A stretch of DNA of 64,000 nt from Adiantum capillus-veneris (taxonomy: Eukaryota; Streptophyta; Polypodiopsida; Polypodiales; Pteridaceae). The stretch's first letter is position 1; the number at the start of each line of letters is the position of its first letter. The stretch is from NCBI GenBank assembly GCA_014529385.2, contig CM043962.1, positions 49,010,098-49,074,097 of the forward strand. Reading direction: 5' to 3'. A model generated the notes under the pieces. It ran no database searches, was not told where the DNA came from, and worked only from the letters and a program-made list of their open reading frames with translations. The position numbers and the translations under genes were made by a program. Below are positions 1 to 11,310 of this stretch, one piece after another.

Positions 1-16
1 CCTTATGGGACCAAAA

Positions 17-215
17 GAAACATATCATGTGTAGTGTGTGCAACTGATAGTCGACTCTCAATGCTCAAAAACTGTGTAGGGAGAGCTCATGGCTGAAAAT
101 ATGGGAAAAGCTAGCTCTAATGAGATCAAAAGCTGAGCACTCAAGCAAAGTGTGATACTCTAAGACTTGAGAACTTGTTGGGGACATAGAGTGCATGGTC
201 GATAAGACTCCTTGT
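17..215. repeat. Dispersed repeat unit, uninterrupted copy
   Basis: A stretch of about 200 bp starting GAAACATATCATGTGTAGTG and running through CTCAAAAACTGTGTAGGG into GGCTGAAAATATGGG. Related copies lie at 1441-1575, 1668-1834 and 5082-5189. Here the sequence CTCAAAAACTGTGTAGG is continuous, whereas the other copy is split at the AAAAA by LTR element K, so this serves as an empty-site reference. No coding capacity is evident. Confidence 0.8.
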
Positions 216-559
216 AAGGTGCAGCGGAAGTGAATGTTGAACTTTGCTCAAGATGCATGCTCCGAACTTTGCTCAAGATGAGTGCTCCGAACTGTGCTCA
301 AGGGTTCCTTTTACTTACGGAAGGGAGAGCCTTCCGTTCCTTTAGTGAGAGAGTGCAAATGATCACAAACAAAGTGAATGACACTGTGAATGAAGGTGCT
401 GAGACTGAGAGAGAGAGAAGAATACGACACCAAACTATTGTCAAACCCTTCTCCAAGGGTCCCCCCTCTCTATGGCAAGGCGAGAGAGGTCTATGCTATT
501 GATTGCACAAATCTGGTACAATGGTCTAGATGCAATGGACTTGCCGACGATGTCGACGA

Positions 560-1130
560 CAATGATGATGACGACGAGAAGGGCTGAAAACTGAAAATGC
601 TAGGGACTTGAATCTGCAAATCTGCTATCTGCTGAATTCTAACACTGTGTCGGTGAGGACGGCGATGGCGACGACGCGACAACGATGCGCTGAAAACGCA
701 GATGCTGAAATCTGCGGACAGCGGGCTGAAACTGAAAACGCTCGCTGATCCAATCGTGCGGCGAGGATTTGCTACGGGTAGGTGAGATCTGCAAGGTTTG
801 GGGTTGTACTTGCGGAGTCTAGTGCTGAAAACAGGAAATGCTGATGCCGACAAACTGCAGAACGCTAATGTTGATCTCCAAGTTGCAAAAACGCTAGGCA
901 CTCTCCAAAATGGAACCGCCAGTGAACTGTAGCAAAAACGCAAAGGCTGATCTACTGCCGAAAACGCTGGGCTGAAACTGTTGGTGAAAACGCCAGATGT
1001 CTTGATGGCTGAAAACGCTAAGGAGTTCTGCCGGTCTTGCTGAGAAGGTGCACTGCAAGTTGTAGGACTTCTGCCGTCTCTTCTGCCAGAAAGTGCTAGC
1101 GCTAGGTTTTCTTATATATTGTCTTGGCAA
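560..1130 (-). repeat. Region rich in GCTGAAAACGC-type motifs, possibly an old K-family leader in reverse
   Basis: The motif GCTGAAAACGC and variants (GCTGAAACTG, GCTGAAAACAGG) recur many times. Their reverse complement (GCGTTTTCAGC) resembles the GCGTTTTT/TTTTCAGCC phrases repeated in the internal region of element K (2400-3000). This suggests a diverged, reverse-oriented relative of K's internal DNA. No LTR boundaries were found, and the open frames here look like chance ORFs. Confidence 0.4.
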
Positions 1131-1390
1131 AATTGCCCTACCCATTTTCCCAACAAAGTCACTTATCAATAATGGATAAAGTAGGGAAAATGGGTTCTGT
1201 GCATTGTAAAATGCTTATGTACTAACTGTCATGCTGATGATCATGCTGTGTGCAACCAGAGGATATGTAACTACTCTAAGTGCCTGGACATGCACGGCCT
1301 CCGCACAGGCTCACAAAGGTGCCAGAACACTTCCTAAGTTGACCTAAATCCTGGACCTGAAGTAGCTTGTCCACCATGCACATAGGGTTA

Positions 1391-1800
1391 GAGTTGTGCT
1401 GGATGGAGGCAATAGTGCAGATCACACTAAGGAATGGGCTCAAGCATGTCTTATGGCTGAAAATATGGGGAAAGCTAGCTCTAATGTGATCAAAAGCTGA
1501 GCACTCAAGCAAAGTGTGATACTCAGACTTACGAACTTGTCGGGGACATAAGAGTGCATGGTCGATGAGACTCCTTGCCGGTGCCCCAAGATCGTGGAGA
1601 ATTGAGAGCTGTGCCGGATGGAGGCAATAGTGTGGATCACACTAAGTAATGGGTTCAAGCATGTCCGATGGCTGAAAATATGGGGAAAGCTAGCTCTAAT
1701 GTGATCAAAAGCTGAGCACTCAAGCAAAGTGCAATACTCAGACTTGCGAACTTGTCAGAGACATAGAGTGCATGGTCGATGAAACATATCATGTGTAGTG
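1391..1800. repeat. Tandem repeat, two units of about 215 bp
   Basis: Two consecutive units share GGATGGAGGCAATAGTG, then a block about GGGTTCAAGCATGTC, then GGGGAAAGCTAGCTCTAATG, then the GTGCATGGTCGATGA tail. The first unit starts near 1391 and the second near 1606. The same core also occurs at 90-215 and 5090-5189, so this is a locally duplicated dispersed repeat. It carries no recognised gene. Confidence 0.75.
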
Positions 1801-1834
1801 TGTGCAACTGATAACGACTCTCGATGCTCAAAAA

Positions 1835-2149
1835 TGTGAGATTTACACCACTCTGCTGCTTCACAAGTCTAGGGCATACTTGTACGGCTAGTATGTCTCC
1901 GGGCTGACCACCCATAGCCTAGGTTTCTCTTGGTCCCGCCGCCCACTTTTATCCAGGCGCCCACATATATTTCCATATATCATTTTTCTGTTGAATCGTG
2001 GGGATTTTCATCAGGCCTTGCTCTACCTCCCCTTGGGCACCTATTTATAGGGCCAGGGGGGTACCCACTTCCATCATCTGTTGTACTGAGGTTCTCGTGC
2101 TCTGGTAGTCAATGGAGGGCTGATCGCCCCCTTTCCTACACATAGCGTT

Positions 2150-2237
<88 letters not shown>

Positions 2238-2260
2238 GCTTCCGCACACGCGCACTCACA
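1835..2260 (+). repeat. Element K 5' LTR
   Basis: A TG...CA bounded LTR with an embedded (CT)n tract at 2152-2235. The sequence CACCTATTTATAGGGCC near 2038-2055 contains TATTTATA, a likely TATA element. The copy is shorter than the 3' LTR (426 versus 475 bp), mainly because of the CT tract and small indels. Confidence 0.88.
2152..2235. repeat. (CT)n microsatellite inside K 5' LTR
   Basis: About 84 bp of uninterrupted CT dinucleotides. Because the 3' LTR has the same tract at the same place, the tract was part of the LTR before insertion and has changed length since. Confidence 0.97.
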
Positions 2261-2295
2261 TAATATCAGACGCCAGCTCACATGGTATCAGCAGC
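2261..2295 (+). promoter_or_regulatory. Element K primer-binding region, initiator-Met type, possibly duplicated
   Basis: Directly after the LTR, TAATATCAGACGC resembles TGGTATCAGAGC, the plant initiator-tRNA-Met complement, with substitutions. A second, better-starting match TGGTATCAGCAGC lies at 2283-2295. Either could be the priming site; the first has the usual spacing. Confidence 0.55.
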
Positions 2296-3090
2296 TTAGG
2301 CTTCCATGGCCTGGGAGAACGCATCTCTGCATCAGGTTCTCCTCCCAAGATCAGCATAACCAACGTTTTTATGCAAAATCTGCCAGCGTTTTGCAAACAA
2401 CCAGGCGCGCGATGAGATCTGTGTTTTTCGTCGCAGAGGATCCCCCTCCACCTACGTTTTTGCAGATCAGGTCAGCGTTTTTTCATCAGGCTGCTAGCGC
2501 TTCACTTCTCTTCCATCGCTGGAAACCTCCTTTGCACCATCTGTGTTTTTCAGCCAGACCTGCGTTTTTGGGTTTTCAGCCCATTTTTGGCGGTTTTATT
2601 GGTCACTTTGTGTCGTTGACACCTTCCACAAGTTGTTGGGCACCTAGGGTACCCATCAAGCCTTTGTTTTTTCAGCAAACAGAAGGTTTTTGGTGCCAAC
2701 AAGTGCAGCAAAAGTGGGCTGCAAATTAACCTGCGTTTTTGCAGCAGGAGGGCAGTGCTCAGCTTCTGGACCCCGGATCTTGCCACCACCTACCCGCCTT
2801 GGCATCCGGTGCCTTGCCGGCGAAGTTCCTCTTCAAATCTACAGATTTCAGCCATTACCCCTTGCTGTTTTTTCTGTTTTCAGCCCATTTGGGGTAGTGA
2901 CAATGATTCACCACCCTTCGCTACACCCTCTGCACCGCTCCAGACCCTGCCGGGAGCGTATGAGCACGCTGAAAATCGCTGGACAGCAGCGTTTTCATCA
3001 CCTCGCAGTTGTATTTTGGGTGGCCAGCAGCCTCTTGGCTTGTGTTTTTTACAGAGGATGAAGTTACCTCCTGCTAGGATACTATTCGAT

Positions 3091-4080
3091 GGTGGTCCGT
3101 GCGGTCTCTCAGTGACTGTTGCTGTACACGGTATCTTTTAGACATCGGCTTGATCATCAACATGCGTACGATCCTTGGAAGATCCATTCACTCCAGCCAT
3201 CATTCGGCGGTTGCACACTCCAGAGGGGGTGGTGACTTGTGGTTTGCAATGGACACACCTTTGCACTCATCAGAGGTGTTCACACGAGATATGGTCATGC
3301 TCATGGCATATGGGATTCCGACATTCCCAGAGAGGACACCACCATCTTGGGTGGACACACACTTACCACTTGACCTCAACACGTACGATCACTTGCTTAC
3401 ACAGGAGCATCTCATGGACTTAGGGAGAGGATCTTGGATCTCTTCTTGAACAGGTTCATTGCTTGGATCTATAGACTGAAGTGGGACTTCAGTTCTTTGA
3501 ACTCTCCTGGAGAGTTTACCTGCGAGATGCGGGAGATCGGGCATCATCCATGCGACTACTTCCGGAGTCACCCGGAGCTTGGCTTGGACGGTAGTGCAGT
3601 TGCTCTTTCACACTCTTGATCCTTTGGATTTTTACCTTCAGAGTTGCTCATACTCATCCTCGGTAACCTCACAGCAGACTCCTCCCCCGACCTGGGCAGT
3701 AGGCCACTCCCAACTCATTCATCTTGAGAGCCACACCGACCCGCTAGGTCTAGTGGCATTGTTGGCGGGATTATGCTTTGGTTTACACCGGAGGACTGGA
3801 GGAGGAGTTATAGGCAGGTCGGAGCAGACATCTTGGTCTGGCCACTGATTCCCAGATTTTCCTTAGCGCAGACTTCTCAGTCTGGCTTCCCTACTTTTAC
3901 AGGATGATTACAATGCAGACAGCTTGGTTTGACCACACCTCTTCTCAAAGGCCCTTCACAGCACAGACTACTTAGTGTGGCTTTCCCCTCATCTTGGATT
4001 ACCCTACCTACTGACAGGACACCATCCGGTGGTGGTCCGTGCGGTCTCTCGGTAACTGCTACAGCTTACGGTAGCTTCTA
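3091..4080 (+). repeat. Internal direct repeat in element K
   Basis: The 20-mer GGTGGTCCGTGCGGTCTCTC occurs near 3091 and again near 4030. Each is followed by a related stretch (GTAACTGCTACAGCTTACGG versus GTGACTGTTGCTGTACACGG). The intervening DNA has repeated phrases such as CAGACTTCTCAGTCTGGC. This indicates that the non-coding internal region grew by duplication. Confidence 0.8.
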
Positions 4081-4601
4081 CATTGCGGACAGTTTAGTCA
4101 AGCTTTCCTTGATTCGGAGCACGTTTACGGCGCAGATTTCTACATCTGGCCTTCCTAGCGTTTTACACAGCTTAGCCACCTAGCCACACTGGGTTACATG
4201 TTCATGCATTGCCAGGCTTCTAATCATTCGCATGACAGTTCCTAGGCTTCTCCATTCACTCCAGACGGTTTGACTACAGACACAACAGATCCTATTGGGC
4301 AGGACACTTGCAGGTCTATTGGCACTTCTTTTACGACAAGGAGTTGTTTTCACACTCAATTCGGGACCTTCACGCAGTATAATCACCCTATGTCGGCAGA
4401 GTACAGCAGTTTGCTACACTGCTCGTGACGGTACTTTACCATTAGAGATTTCTTGGCGGTCATGACACCCCACACTGTTGGTACACTCGCGGAGTTCACC
4501 GGAGTATTGTCCTTCAGTGGACATTGCAGCAAACATCTTTATCGTTTGCCTCACATCTTCGGCTTCACGTGGTTTGTTCAGCATCCGGTGCTGAGAGGGG
4601 G

Positions 4602-5076
<475 letters not shown>

Positions 5077-5081
5077 AAAAA

Positions 5082-5189
5082 CAGTGTAGGACGAGCTCAT
5101 GGCTGAAAATATGGGGAAAGCTAGCTCTAATGAGATCAAAAGCTGAACATCAAGCAGAGTGTGATACTCAAGACTTGTGAACTTGTTGG
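5082..5189. repeat. Right half of the K target repeat
   Basis: CAGTGTAGGACGAGCTCATGGCTG and onward continue the repeat copy that stops at 1834 when element K is removed. It ends at a breakpoint near 5190 where the LTR of element A begins. Confidence 0.8.
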
Positions 5190-6071
5190 GGACATAGAGT
5201 AGGTCCCCTGGCAATGTCCTACAATTGAGGTGCGAAACCGTAAACCTATAGAAAAACACAGCAGGCTGTAATTTTCTGTTTTGGATCGTTTTGGCGGAGC
5301 AAACACGCCCACGCCTATCTCACGTGTTCCCGCACGCAATGGGATAGTTCCCCTTTGGATTGGACGAGTTTTCACGCGAGGAAACTCTCTGTTTTCGCAA
5401 TCCTTCGCGATGGAACTGTGTGTAATTGTGGGAGATTAGCAATTAGCTAGTTCGGTACCTGTTCAGAAGGCTCTTGCCTTGGCAAACATGCATAAAACCC
5501 CCTGAACTGTACATGGTCATTTGAGAAGCCCAACAAGTAGGACTTTACCATATGTGCAAAGGGATGCACGAGAGCAAATCATCGCGCTACATGAGACAAG
5601 GGAGAAGGCAAAGCTTTCCGTTAAAGCTGTGATCACCTGCACCCACTACTCACACACACACAGTGTAGGCTCACTTAATGAAGCAAAATTCAGCCTCTAC
5701 TCTCAAATTGGACGCCCCCTCTTGGGACGAGTTTGGCAATTCTGCTTGGAGCCGCCATGTGTCCCTTACGCCTCTTTTGAGTTAGTTTTCTAGTACCCAC
5801 CAACTTATAAGTGTCGCGAGGGGCCTAGACGACTTTGAACGGAGCCTAGACAACGTTTTATTGCTTGGATTTCGGTGCCGACTAGCCAAACGATCTCGTG
5901 GCGACTTGCCCTTCCCAACTACGGGTGAAACTCTCGACCGTCAACCGTTTCACACTAGCCGCCACAATGTCTGGCCAATTGTGACTTCAAAAAGAGGGTC
6001 CCAAAAATTGAAGAAAAATCAAGAGAAAGAAACCAACAACTAAGGTTAGTGATTTCCACAGCCTCGTGACA
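5190..6071 (-). repeat. Element A 3' LTR, truncated
   Basis: Aligns with about 19830-20694 along its length, including GCAGGCTGTAATTTTCTGTT and the AACTAAGGTTAGTG end. It ends GTGACA next to TACCCCCCTCTTGAAATC, the reverse complement of a polypurine tract. About 490 bp present at the left of the right-hand copy are absent here, lost at a breakpoint near 5190. Confidence 0.85.
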
Positions 6072-6409
6072 TACCCCCCTCTTGAAATCGCAAACGTCCT
6101 CGATTGCATGCCCAATATACATGCCATAGATGATTTAGTGTGATTAGCACCCTTTTATTATCACATGTATCCACAGGAAAGGTGATGAAACATAGATACA
6201 AATGACTTCATGAAACCTTCAGTCATTTCCATCTATCATAGAAGTAAGCATAATACCTTTAGCATTTGTAGAGTAGCGTCCACTTCTATTGCACTGAATC
6301 CGTATGTACATTTGATCCACTAGCTCCATTATTACCTCTCTTTCGAACACGTTGCGTTGGGGCATACGTAGGTTGTAACCCAAAGGCCTCAAGATAAAGC
6401 TGCAATACA

Positions 6410-6573
6410 TTTGGTGACTCTAGCAATTCACACTCTTCCATCCACTTTGCATCCATAGGTGGATAGTTCCTGAACTTCACCAAATACCATCGTGCAACTT
6501 TTCCCTAAACTTGTCTTTCCTTATGTGCCAAAACTTGCTCAGGTACCAAGATCTCATCAAGTTCCTCAACTTC
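6410..6573 (-). pseudogene. Element A chromodomain-like C-terminus
   Basis: The minus-strand reading includes KFRNYPPMDAKWMEE, the conserved second half of the chromodomain at the integrase C-terminus of chromoviruses. It is thought to steer insertion to particular chromatin. The frame differs from the upstream integrase piece, so a frameshift separates them. Little of the first half of the domain is readable. Confidence 0.65.
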
Positions 6574-7039
6574 TCATTGATCCTCATCTGGCATATCTTC
6601 TGGCACATCTCCCACGAAGGGTCTTAGAAGACTCACGTGAAACGCATTATGAATCTTCCAAATATCAAGCAATTTCAACCTATAAGCAGCATCGCTGATC
6701 TTCTCAAATACTTGAAAAGGCCCATAGTGACGCATGCTGAGCTTCGGAAACAACCGTTCCTTGCCCTTCATGTTCTTTAACCTTGCCTTTTCAAACCGTA
6801 AGAGTACCCAGTCACCTGGTGAAAACAACAATTCACGACGGTGACGATCAGCAACCCTTTTTTGCTTTGCCTGAGTCTTCTCCAAGGCAAGCTTGATCTT
6901 CTTATACATTTCGTCCATGTTCTCTACATATCCATCTGCCTCAAAAATTTTGTCCTTTGGGTGCAAAATAGGAGGAACCTTTTTGCCACCCTCAACAATC
7001 TCAAAAGGTGCCTTGCCTGCAAACAAATGCACTGTATTG
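6574..7039 (-). pseudogene. Element A integrase C-terminal region
   Basis: Encodes GKAPFEIVEG, then a basic linker with [12 protein letters not shown] (GPY/F-type module start), HYGPFQVFEK and [13 protein letters not shown]. These are hallmarks of the Ty3 integrase C-terminal domain. The frame is open for about 152 codons. Its upstream continuation is cut by the inserted segment L and resumes beyond 7605. Confidence 0.85.
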
Positions 7040-7605
7040 TTATCATAGTGGTCTCATACGGTCCCGTACGTTTTGTACACGTACGACGATGTGCGGTACT
7101 AAACGAACTAAAAAAAAAAAGATGTACGACGACGTTATGTACATTCAAAATAAAAAAACAAATATAATAATACAGAGAGGGAAGGGAGGGGAGGGGAGGG
7201 GGGGGGGGGATGGAGACGTGAATTATGAGAGCTTGAATGGGAGCTTGAGAGGGAGAGACGCAAGGGAGAGAAGATGGAGAGGCAAGACTCTAGTCTCTAC
7301 AGCTTTTCACTTGAGAGCTAGAACATGGGAGCATTGAGCAATGAGAGCATGAGCATGAGAGAAGTGGAGCCCTAGCACATAGAATCCAATGTGGCTTAAG
7401 CGCTTGAAAACGGCCCCAAAAGTTGTCCTCAACGGCCCTTGGTCAACGGTCAAGAGCTACCAACGGCTATAAACGGCCACTTAAAATCTGACCGTACAAA
7501 ACGTACTAAAACGAACGGGACGAGACGTGATCTGCCGTATAGAACGAGACGTTCTGTACGTCGTACGAAAACTACCTTGTGTTGTATGCATACTCAAGCA
7601 TGGGT
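7040..7605. mobile_element. Insertion L: short non-autonomous element with imperfect inverted ends
   Basis: About 565 bp interrupts the integrase reading between AYN and NTVH codons. The ends carry related inverted sequences: near 7064 GTACGTTTTGTACACG, and near 7492 ACCGTACAAAACGTAC, whose complement reads GTACGTTTTGTACGGT. The interior has a G-rich run (7175-7210) and GAGAG repeats, with no transposase. Only a short shared TGTT remains at the junctions, so the target duplication is unclear. A MITE-like or Mutator-like non-autonomous DNA transposon is the best guess. Confidence 0.5.
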
Positions 7606-8114
7606 AGGTACGGTTCCCACTTGCCCTTATTATCTGACACATAGCATTTCAGCAGATCTAAGATAGTAGAATTAGCCTCTTCTGATTGCAAATCAGTTTG
7701 TGGATGAAATGAGGAGGAAAACTTGAGAGTGATACCCATGTTTTCAAATAAGCCTCTCTAAAGTAGGTTGGTCATACATGTATCACGATCACTGGCAATA
7801 GACTGTGGCATACCATGGGACTTGAACACATTGTACATAAACAATCGTGCCATCTGGTTAGATTTTATCTTCTTCCTGGCAGGAATAAAATGGGCATGCT
7901 TGTTGAACCTGCAAATAATGGTCCATATACCATCATTCCCTGTCGGCGTTCTTGGAAGATCAAAGAACTGTTCAAAGATCCTTGCGAAATCTTCATCAAT
8001 AGGATATTGTTCCTTCATGTCATCAAGCTCATGATGATAAGTAACTGACACGGCTGAAATCTGTGGCTTTCTGGATAAACGCATGAGCCACATCATTCTT
8101 CTTGCCTTCCACAT
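7606..8114 (-). pseudogene. Element A integrase core with internal deletion
   Basis: Reads YPIDEDFARIFEQ, which normally precedes the HHCC zinc finger, and passes directly into FDLPRTPTGNDGIW, which normally follows the first catalytic Asp. The zinc-binding module and the first catalytic residue are therefore deleted. The second Asp (ASDRD) and the Glu region (HPQTDLQSEEAN) remain. A stop lies after MTNLL. This integrase cannot be active. Confidence 0.8.
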
Positions 8115-8691
8115 GTAGAATTTGAAAGTGGAACATAGAAAGAATGTTTGCCCATCGCATATGCTTTTCGGATAACTTTGACTGTGTCAAGAAGTATTGC
8201 AAGGTCTAATGATCCGTTTCGACAACAAAATCAGCACCTAACAGGTAGTGCTTCCAGCTAGAAAGCGCATGAATCACGGCCAGTAGCTCTTTCTCAAAAT
8301 TTTCAGTCTTTTCTAGCCCTTGCAAGATTCTGCTCTCGTAAGCTACTACCTGACCATCTTGCATTAACACTGCCCCAATACTATTGCCACACGCATCACA
8401 CTGGACCATAAATGACTTCCTGAGATCCGGCAAGACAATTATTGGATCCGAAGTCATCTTTTCCTTTAAGAGATTAAAAGCGGAAATCTCTTTTTCTGTC
8501 CACTTGAACATGACCTCTTTCTTTTGTAGAGCATGAAGGGGTGAAGCAATCTCGGCAAAGTTCCTGATAAACCTTCTGTAGTAAGAGCATAAGCCCAAGA
8601 AGCTACACGCATCATGCATAGTCTTTAAATTTGGCCATGTCCTAATTGCTTCAACCTTAGCAAGATCCATTCGAACACCATCCTTTAACAC
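8115..8691 (-). pseudogene. Element A RT connection and RNase H
   Basis: The reading starts near the RT thumb (AIRTWPNLKTMHDACSFLGL) and continues through VQCDACGNSIGAVLMQDG to EKELLAVIHALSSWKHYLLG and VVETDH, the RNase H fold with its catalytic Asp, Glu and Asp positions. A stop follows VVETDH, after which YFLTQSKLSEKHMRWANIL continues in the same sense. It is a broken reading. Confidence 0.85.
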
Positions 8692-9451
8692 TATGTGGCC
8701 AAGAAATGAATCTCTTCCAAGAAGAACTCACTTTTCTTAGGATTAACAAGCAACCTGTGACTGCGTACCTCTTCGAAGACAATGGTCAAGTGATGCCTAT
8801 GCTCCTCTTCATTCTTTGAGTAGACTATCATGTCATCAAAGAATGTGCCAACAAAATTTTGATGTGGGCGGAAGATCCAATCCATCATCCTATTAAACAT
8901 AGCAGGAGCATTTGTAAAACCAAAGGGCATCACTAAGAACTCATACAGACCAAACGTCGTCCTAACGCAGTCTTGTGCACATCCTCTAGCCTGATACAAA
9001 TCTGATAATACCCATTCTTAAGGTCTATCTTGTTGAAAATTGCAGCACCCTCTAGTTGGTCAAGAATATCATCAATCCTTGGAATAGGAAACCTATTCTT
9101 GATGGTATTCTTATTCAACGCACGGTAATCAATACACATACGCCAAGAACCATCCTTCTTCTGCATTAGGAGCATTGGGGAGAAAAAAGGTGAAGAAGTA
9201 GGTTGAATCAGCCCTTTCTGTAGCAGCTCCTCTATTTGGGCCATAATCTCTTTCTGCTGAGCCGCACTAACCCTATAGGGAGGCCCTGGCACCAAATCTA
9301 TCGCATGATCCTTAGGCCTCTCCGGCGGCAACTGAGACGATAATGAATCAGAAAAACAGTCACTAAATTCTCGCAAAAATGCTGACCTTTCTTTATCTAA
9401 CACAGATAAATTTGACTGACAATTATCTGAAACATCACGTGCAAAAATCAA
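8692..9451 (-). pseudogene. Element A reverse transcriptase
   Basis: The N-terminal half reads [14 protein letters not shown], then [19 protein letters not shown] and [14 protein letters not shown]. After a frameshift near 8990 the C-terminal half reads [19 protein letters not shown] and GTFFDDMIVYSK, with FFDD as the active-site box. Together these are the palm and fingers of a Ty3 RT. The frameshift and an early stop make it non-functional. Confidence 0.88.
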
Positions 9452-9473
9452 GTACGCAGAAAGATATTCTTAA

Positions 9474-10420
9474 TTACAGAAGTGATAGCCGAAGCAAATA
9501 CAATAGGGACAAACTCCCCTTTAAGCTTTGCATCAAGGATGTGAGTTTTGGCCCTTTCTTTTTGTTGAAGACATCTAGCACTCCATGTATACGGAACATC
9601 CACGGGATACCCAACAGCGCATCACACCCTTCCAATGACATGATATAAAGTTCCTCTTTGTCTACATATGACTGAATATGCAAACACAGCTCTCCAATGA
9701 TAGGCGTAACACACTCTAAGTGGCCAGGACATGCCAACCCTGTCTCTGCTGTGTACCCCATCTCTTCAGCTTTGATGCCTAGCTTAATGGCCAACTCTGG
9801 TGAGATAAAGTTTGCTTTAGCACCTGGATCAAAGAAGATAAATGTTGTCTGGTCTCTCACTTTACCCCATGCTCTGCATAATTCACTAGCATCTAAACTT
9901 GGCCGATCACCCACCACATCTGGCACTAGACTTGCCGTGGGTTTAGGATTCTTGCCTTTCCTGCCCTCTTTCTCATCTGAATCAGTTGGTCTTCTTCTTT
10001 GTGGACAATCTGTAGCAAAGTGACCAGGCTGCTTGCATATGAAACATTTGTTCTCATTCATTAGAACTTTCTTTTCCTCGAATGAATTGCGCACAAAAGG
10101 CTTCCTTTTCTGTTTCTTAGCTTGCGCTCCAAACGTTTCGGTTGAGTCCTTGCCTTTATTTTCCTTTTCTGACCCCTGTTACGCTTCAAGAGCCGCTTTT
10201 GCATTGGGCTTCTTTGCTGAATTTTTATTGGGCTGGCCCCCTTTCACGTTGCCCTGGAATCCACTGTCTTCTCCTTTCAACAAAGCATTTTCAGTGTTGG
10301 CAACCTCCATAAGCTTAGTAAGGGTGGCCACTGTTCTTTGAGCAATAGTTTCGAAGCCCTTTAGGCAGCCCACAACAATACTTCTCAATCTGCTCCGTTT
10401 TGCACAAGCTTTGCACAAGC
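9474..10420 (-). pseudogene. Element A gag C-terminus (CCHC) and protease
   Basis: A CCHC knuckle CFICKQPGHFATDCP lies at about 10001-10047. It is followed by a charged linker and FFDPGAKANFISPELA, the retropepsin active-site loop with DPG instead of DSG/DTG, then YIMSLEGCDALLGIPW. Upstream of the knuckle the gag reads LMEVANTENALLKGE. The gag is cut at 10420 by element C. A frameshift separates the gag end from the knuckle reading. Confidence 0.82.
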
Positions 10421-11042
10421 TGTCACAAGGTGGGCACCATGTGCCAATAGAAAAGAATAGATTGAACATACTTTTAGCACTTCAATAACAACTGAACTGA
10501 AAGAGAGAGACGACATGCGACAAGGAGTGGCGGAATTCGACCCCAGAGAGTATTGGCCCCAAACCTTGGCGCCCCTTTCGGTATCTCTTTATATTGCATC
10601 AACACAGTACAAGCCGTTACTCCAGACTTTGCACCTTCTCCAGGAAGCATGCCAGAGAATGAGCCCTAACCTCATATTTAAAGGCCCTTGGCTTGAAAAG
10701 CAGTTATAGTGAAAAGCCTTCAAAACTTAAAAGCTTCTGGTCCAAAAAGCAATGCCAAAAGCTGCCAACATAATTTACGGAAATCCGTACAGCCTGCCAC
10801 GTCATCAACCAGCGCAAAATGCGGAAATCCGTACAACCTGCCACGTCATCATTTTTTGTGTGTGTGCGGGTCCTGCTTTAATTTAATCCTTTATGTCACT
10901 TAGGGCCCCATCGGACGGGGTCCCCATAAGTTGGTAGGACTTCTTCTTCTGTTACTTGTTCTTCTTAGGGTTTAGGCCCCTCGGCCGGCATCTGTAAGTT
11001 GGCTCCATTCTTTAGGCTTTGACACGTCAACAGTTTGTTACA
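10421..11042 (-). repeat. Element C LTR
   Basis: 622 bp. It carries the block shared with elements A, B and H (GGCCCC...GGCGCCCCTTTCGGTAT at about 10555-10583). A duplicated segment, TACGGAAATCCGTACAGCCTGCCACGTCATC, occurs near 10776 and again near 10822 in slightly changed form. Similar in layout to the H LTR at 35505-36110. Confidence 0.8.
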
Positions 11043-11127
11043 TCTCCCCTTCTTGAAAGAGAGTAATCGTCCGCGATTACAGCATATCTGCAAAACAACT
11101 CAAGTTAGCTCAAAAAAAAATTCCGAG

Positions 11128-11310
11128 GGACAATCAGTTTGCTCTTTTTATTAAGGAGTTAGCTTCTCCTTTCTGCTCTTTTGATCAGGAGTTAGCTTCT
11201 CCTTTCGGCTGTTTTGATCAAGGAGTTAGTTTCTCCTTTCTGCTCTTTCGATCAAGGAGTTAGCTTCTCCTTTCAGCTGTTTTGATCAAGGAGTTAGCTT
11301 CTCCTTTCTT
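11128..11310. repeat. Minisatellite, about five 35-bp units
   Basis: A tandem unit of the form CAAGGAGTTAGCTTCTCCTT followed by TCTGCTCTTTTGAT, five copies with alternate TCTGCTC and TCAGCTG variants. It lies in the non-coding region next to the LTR of element C. Each unit contains the short inverted pair GGAG/CTCC around TTAGCTT. Confidence 0.9.

Noticed and set aside
2074-2415. Open frames encoding Ser-Leu or Arg-Glu repeats (also at 4832-5259, 22138-22533, 34451-34810)
   Set aside because: They are translations of (CT)n/(GA)n microsatellites, open in all phases because dinucleotide repeats lack stop codons.
10421-11042. Solo LTR for element C
   Set aside because: A polypurine tract and leader DNA follow the LTR and no matching 5-bp duplication flanks it, so it is a truncated element.
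11128-11310. CRISPR-like array
   Set aside because: Units of 35 bp repeat end to end without unique spacers, in plant retroelement DNA; it is a minisatellite.
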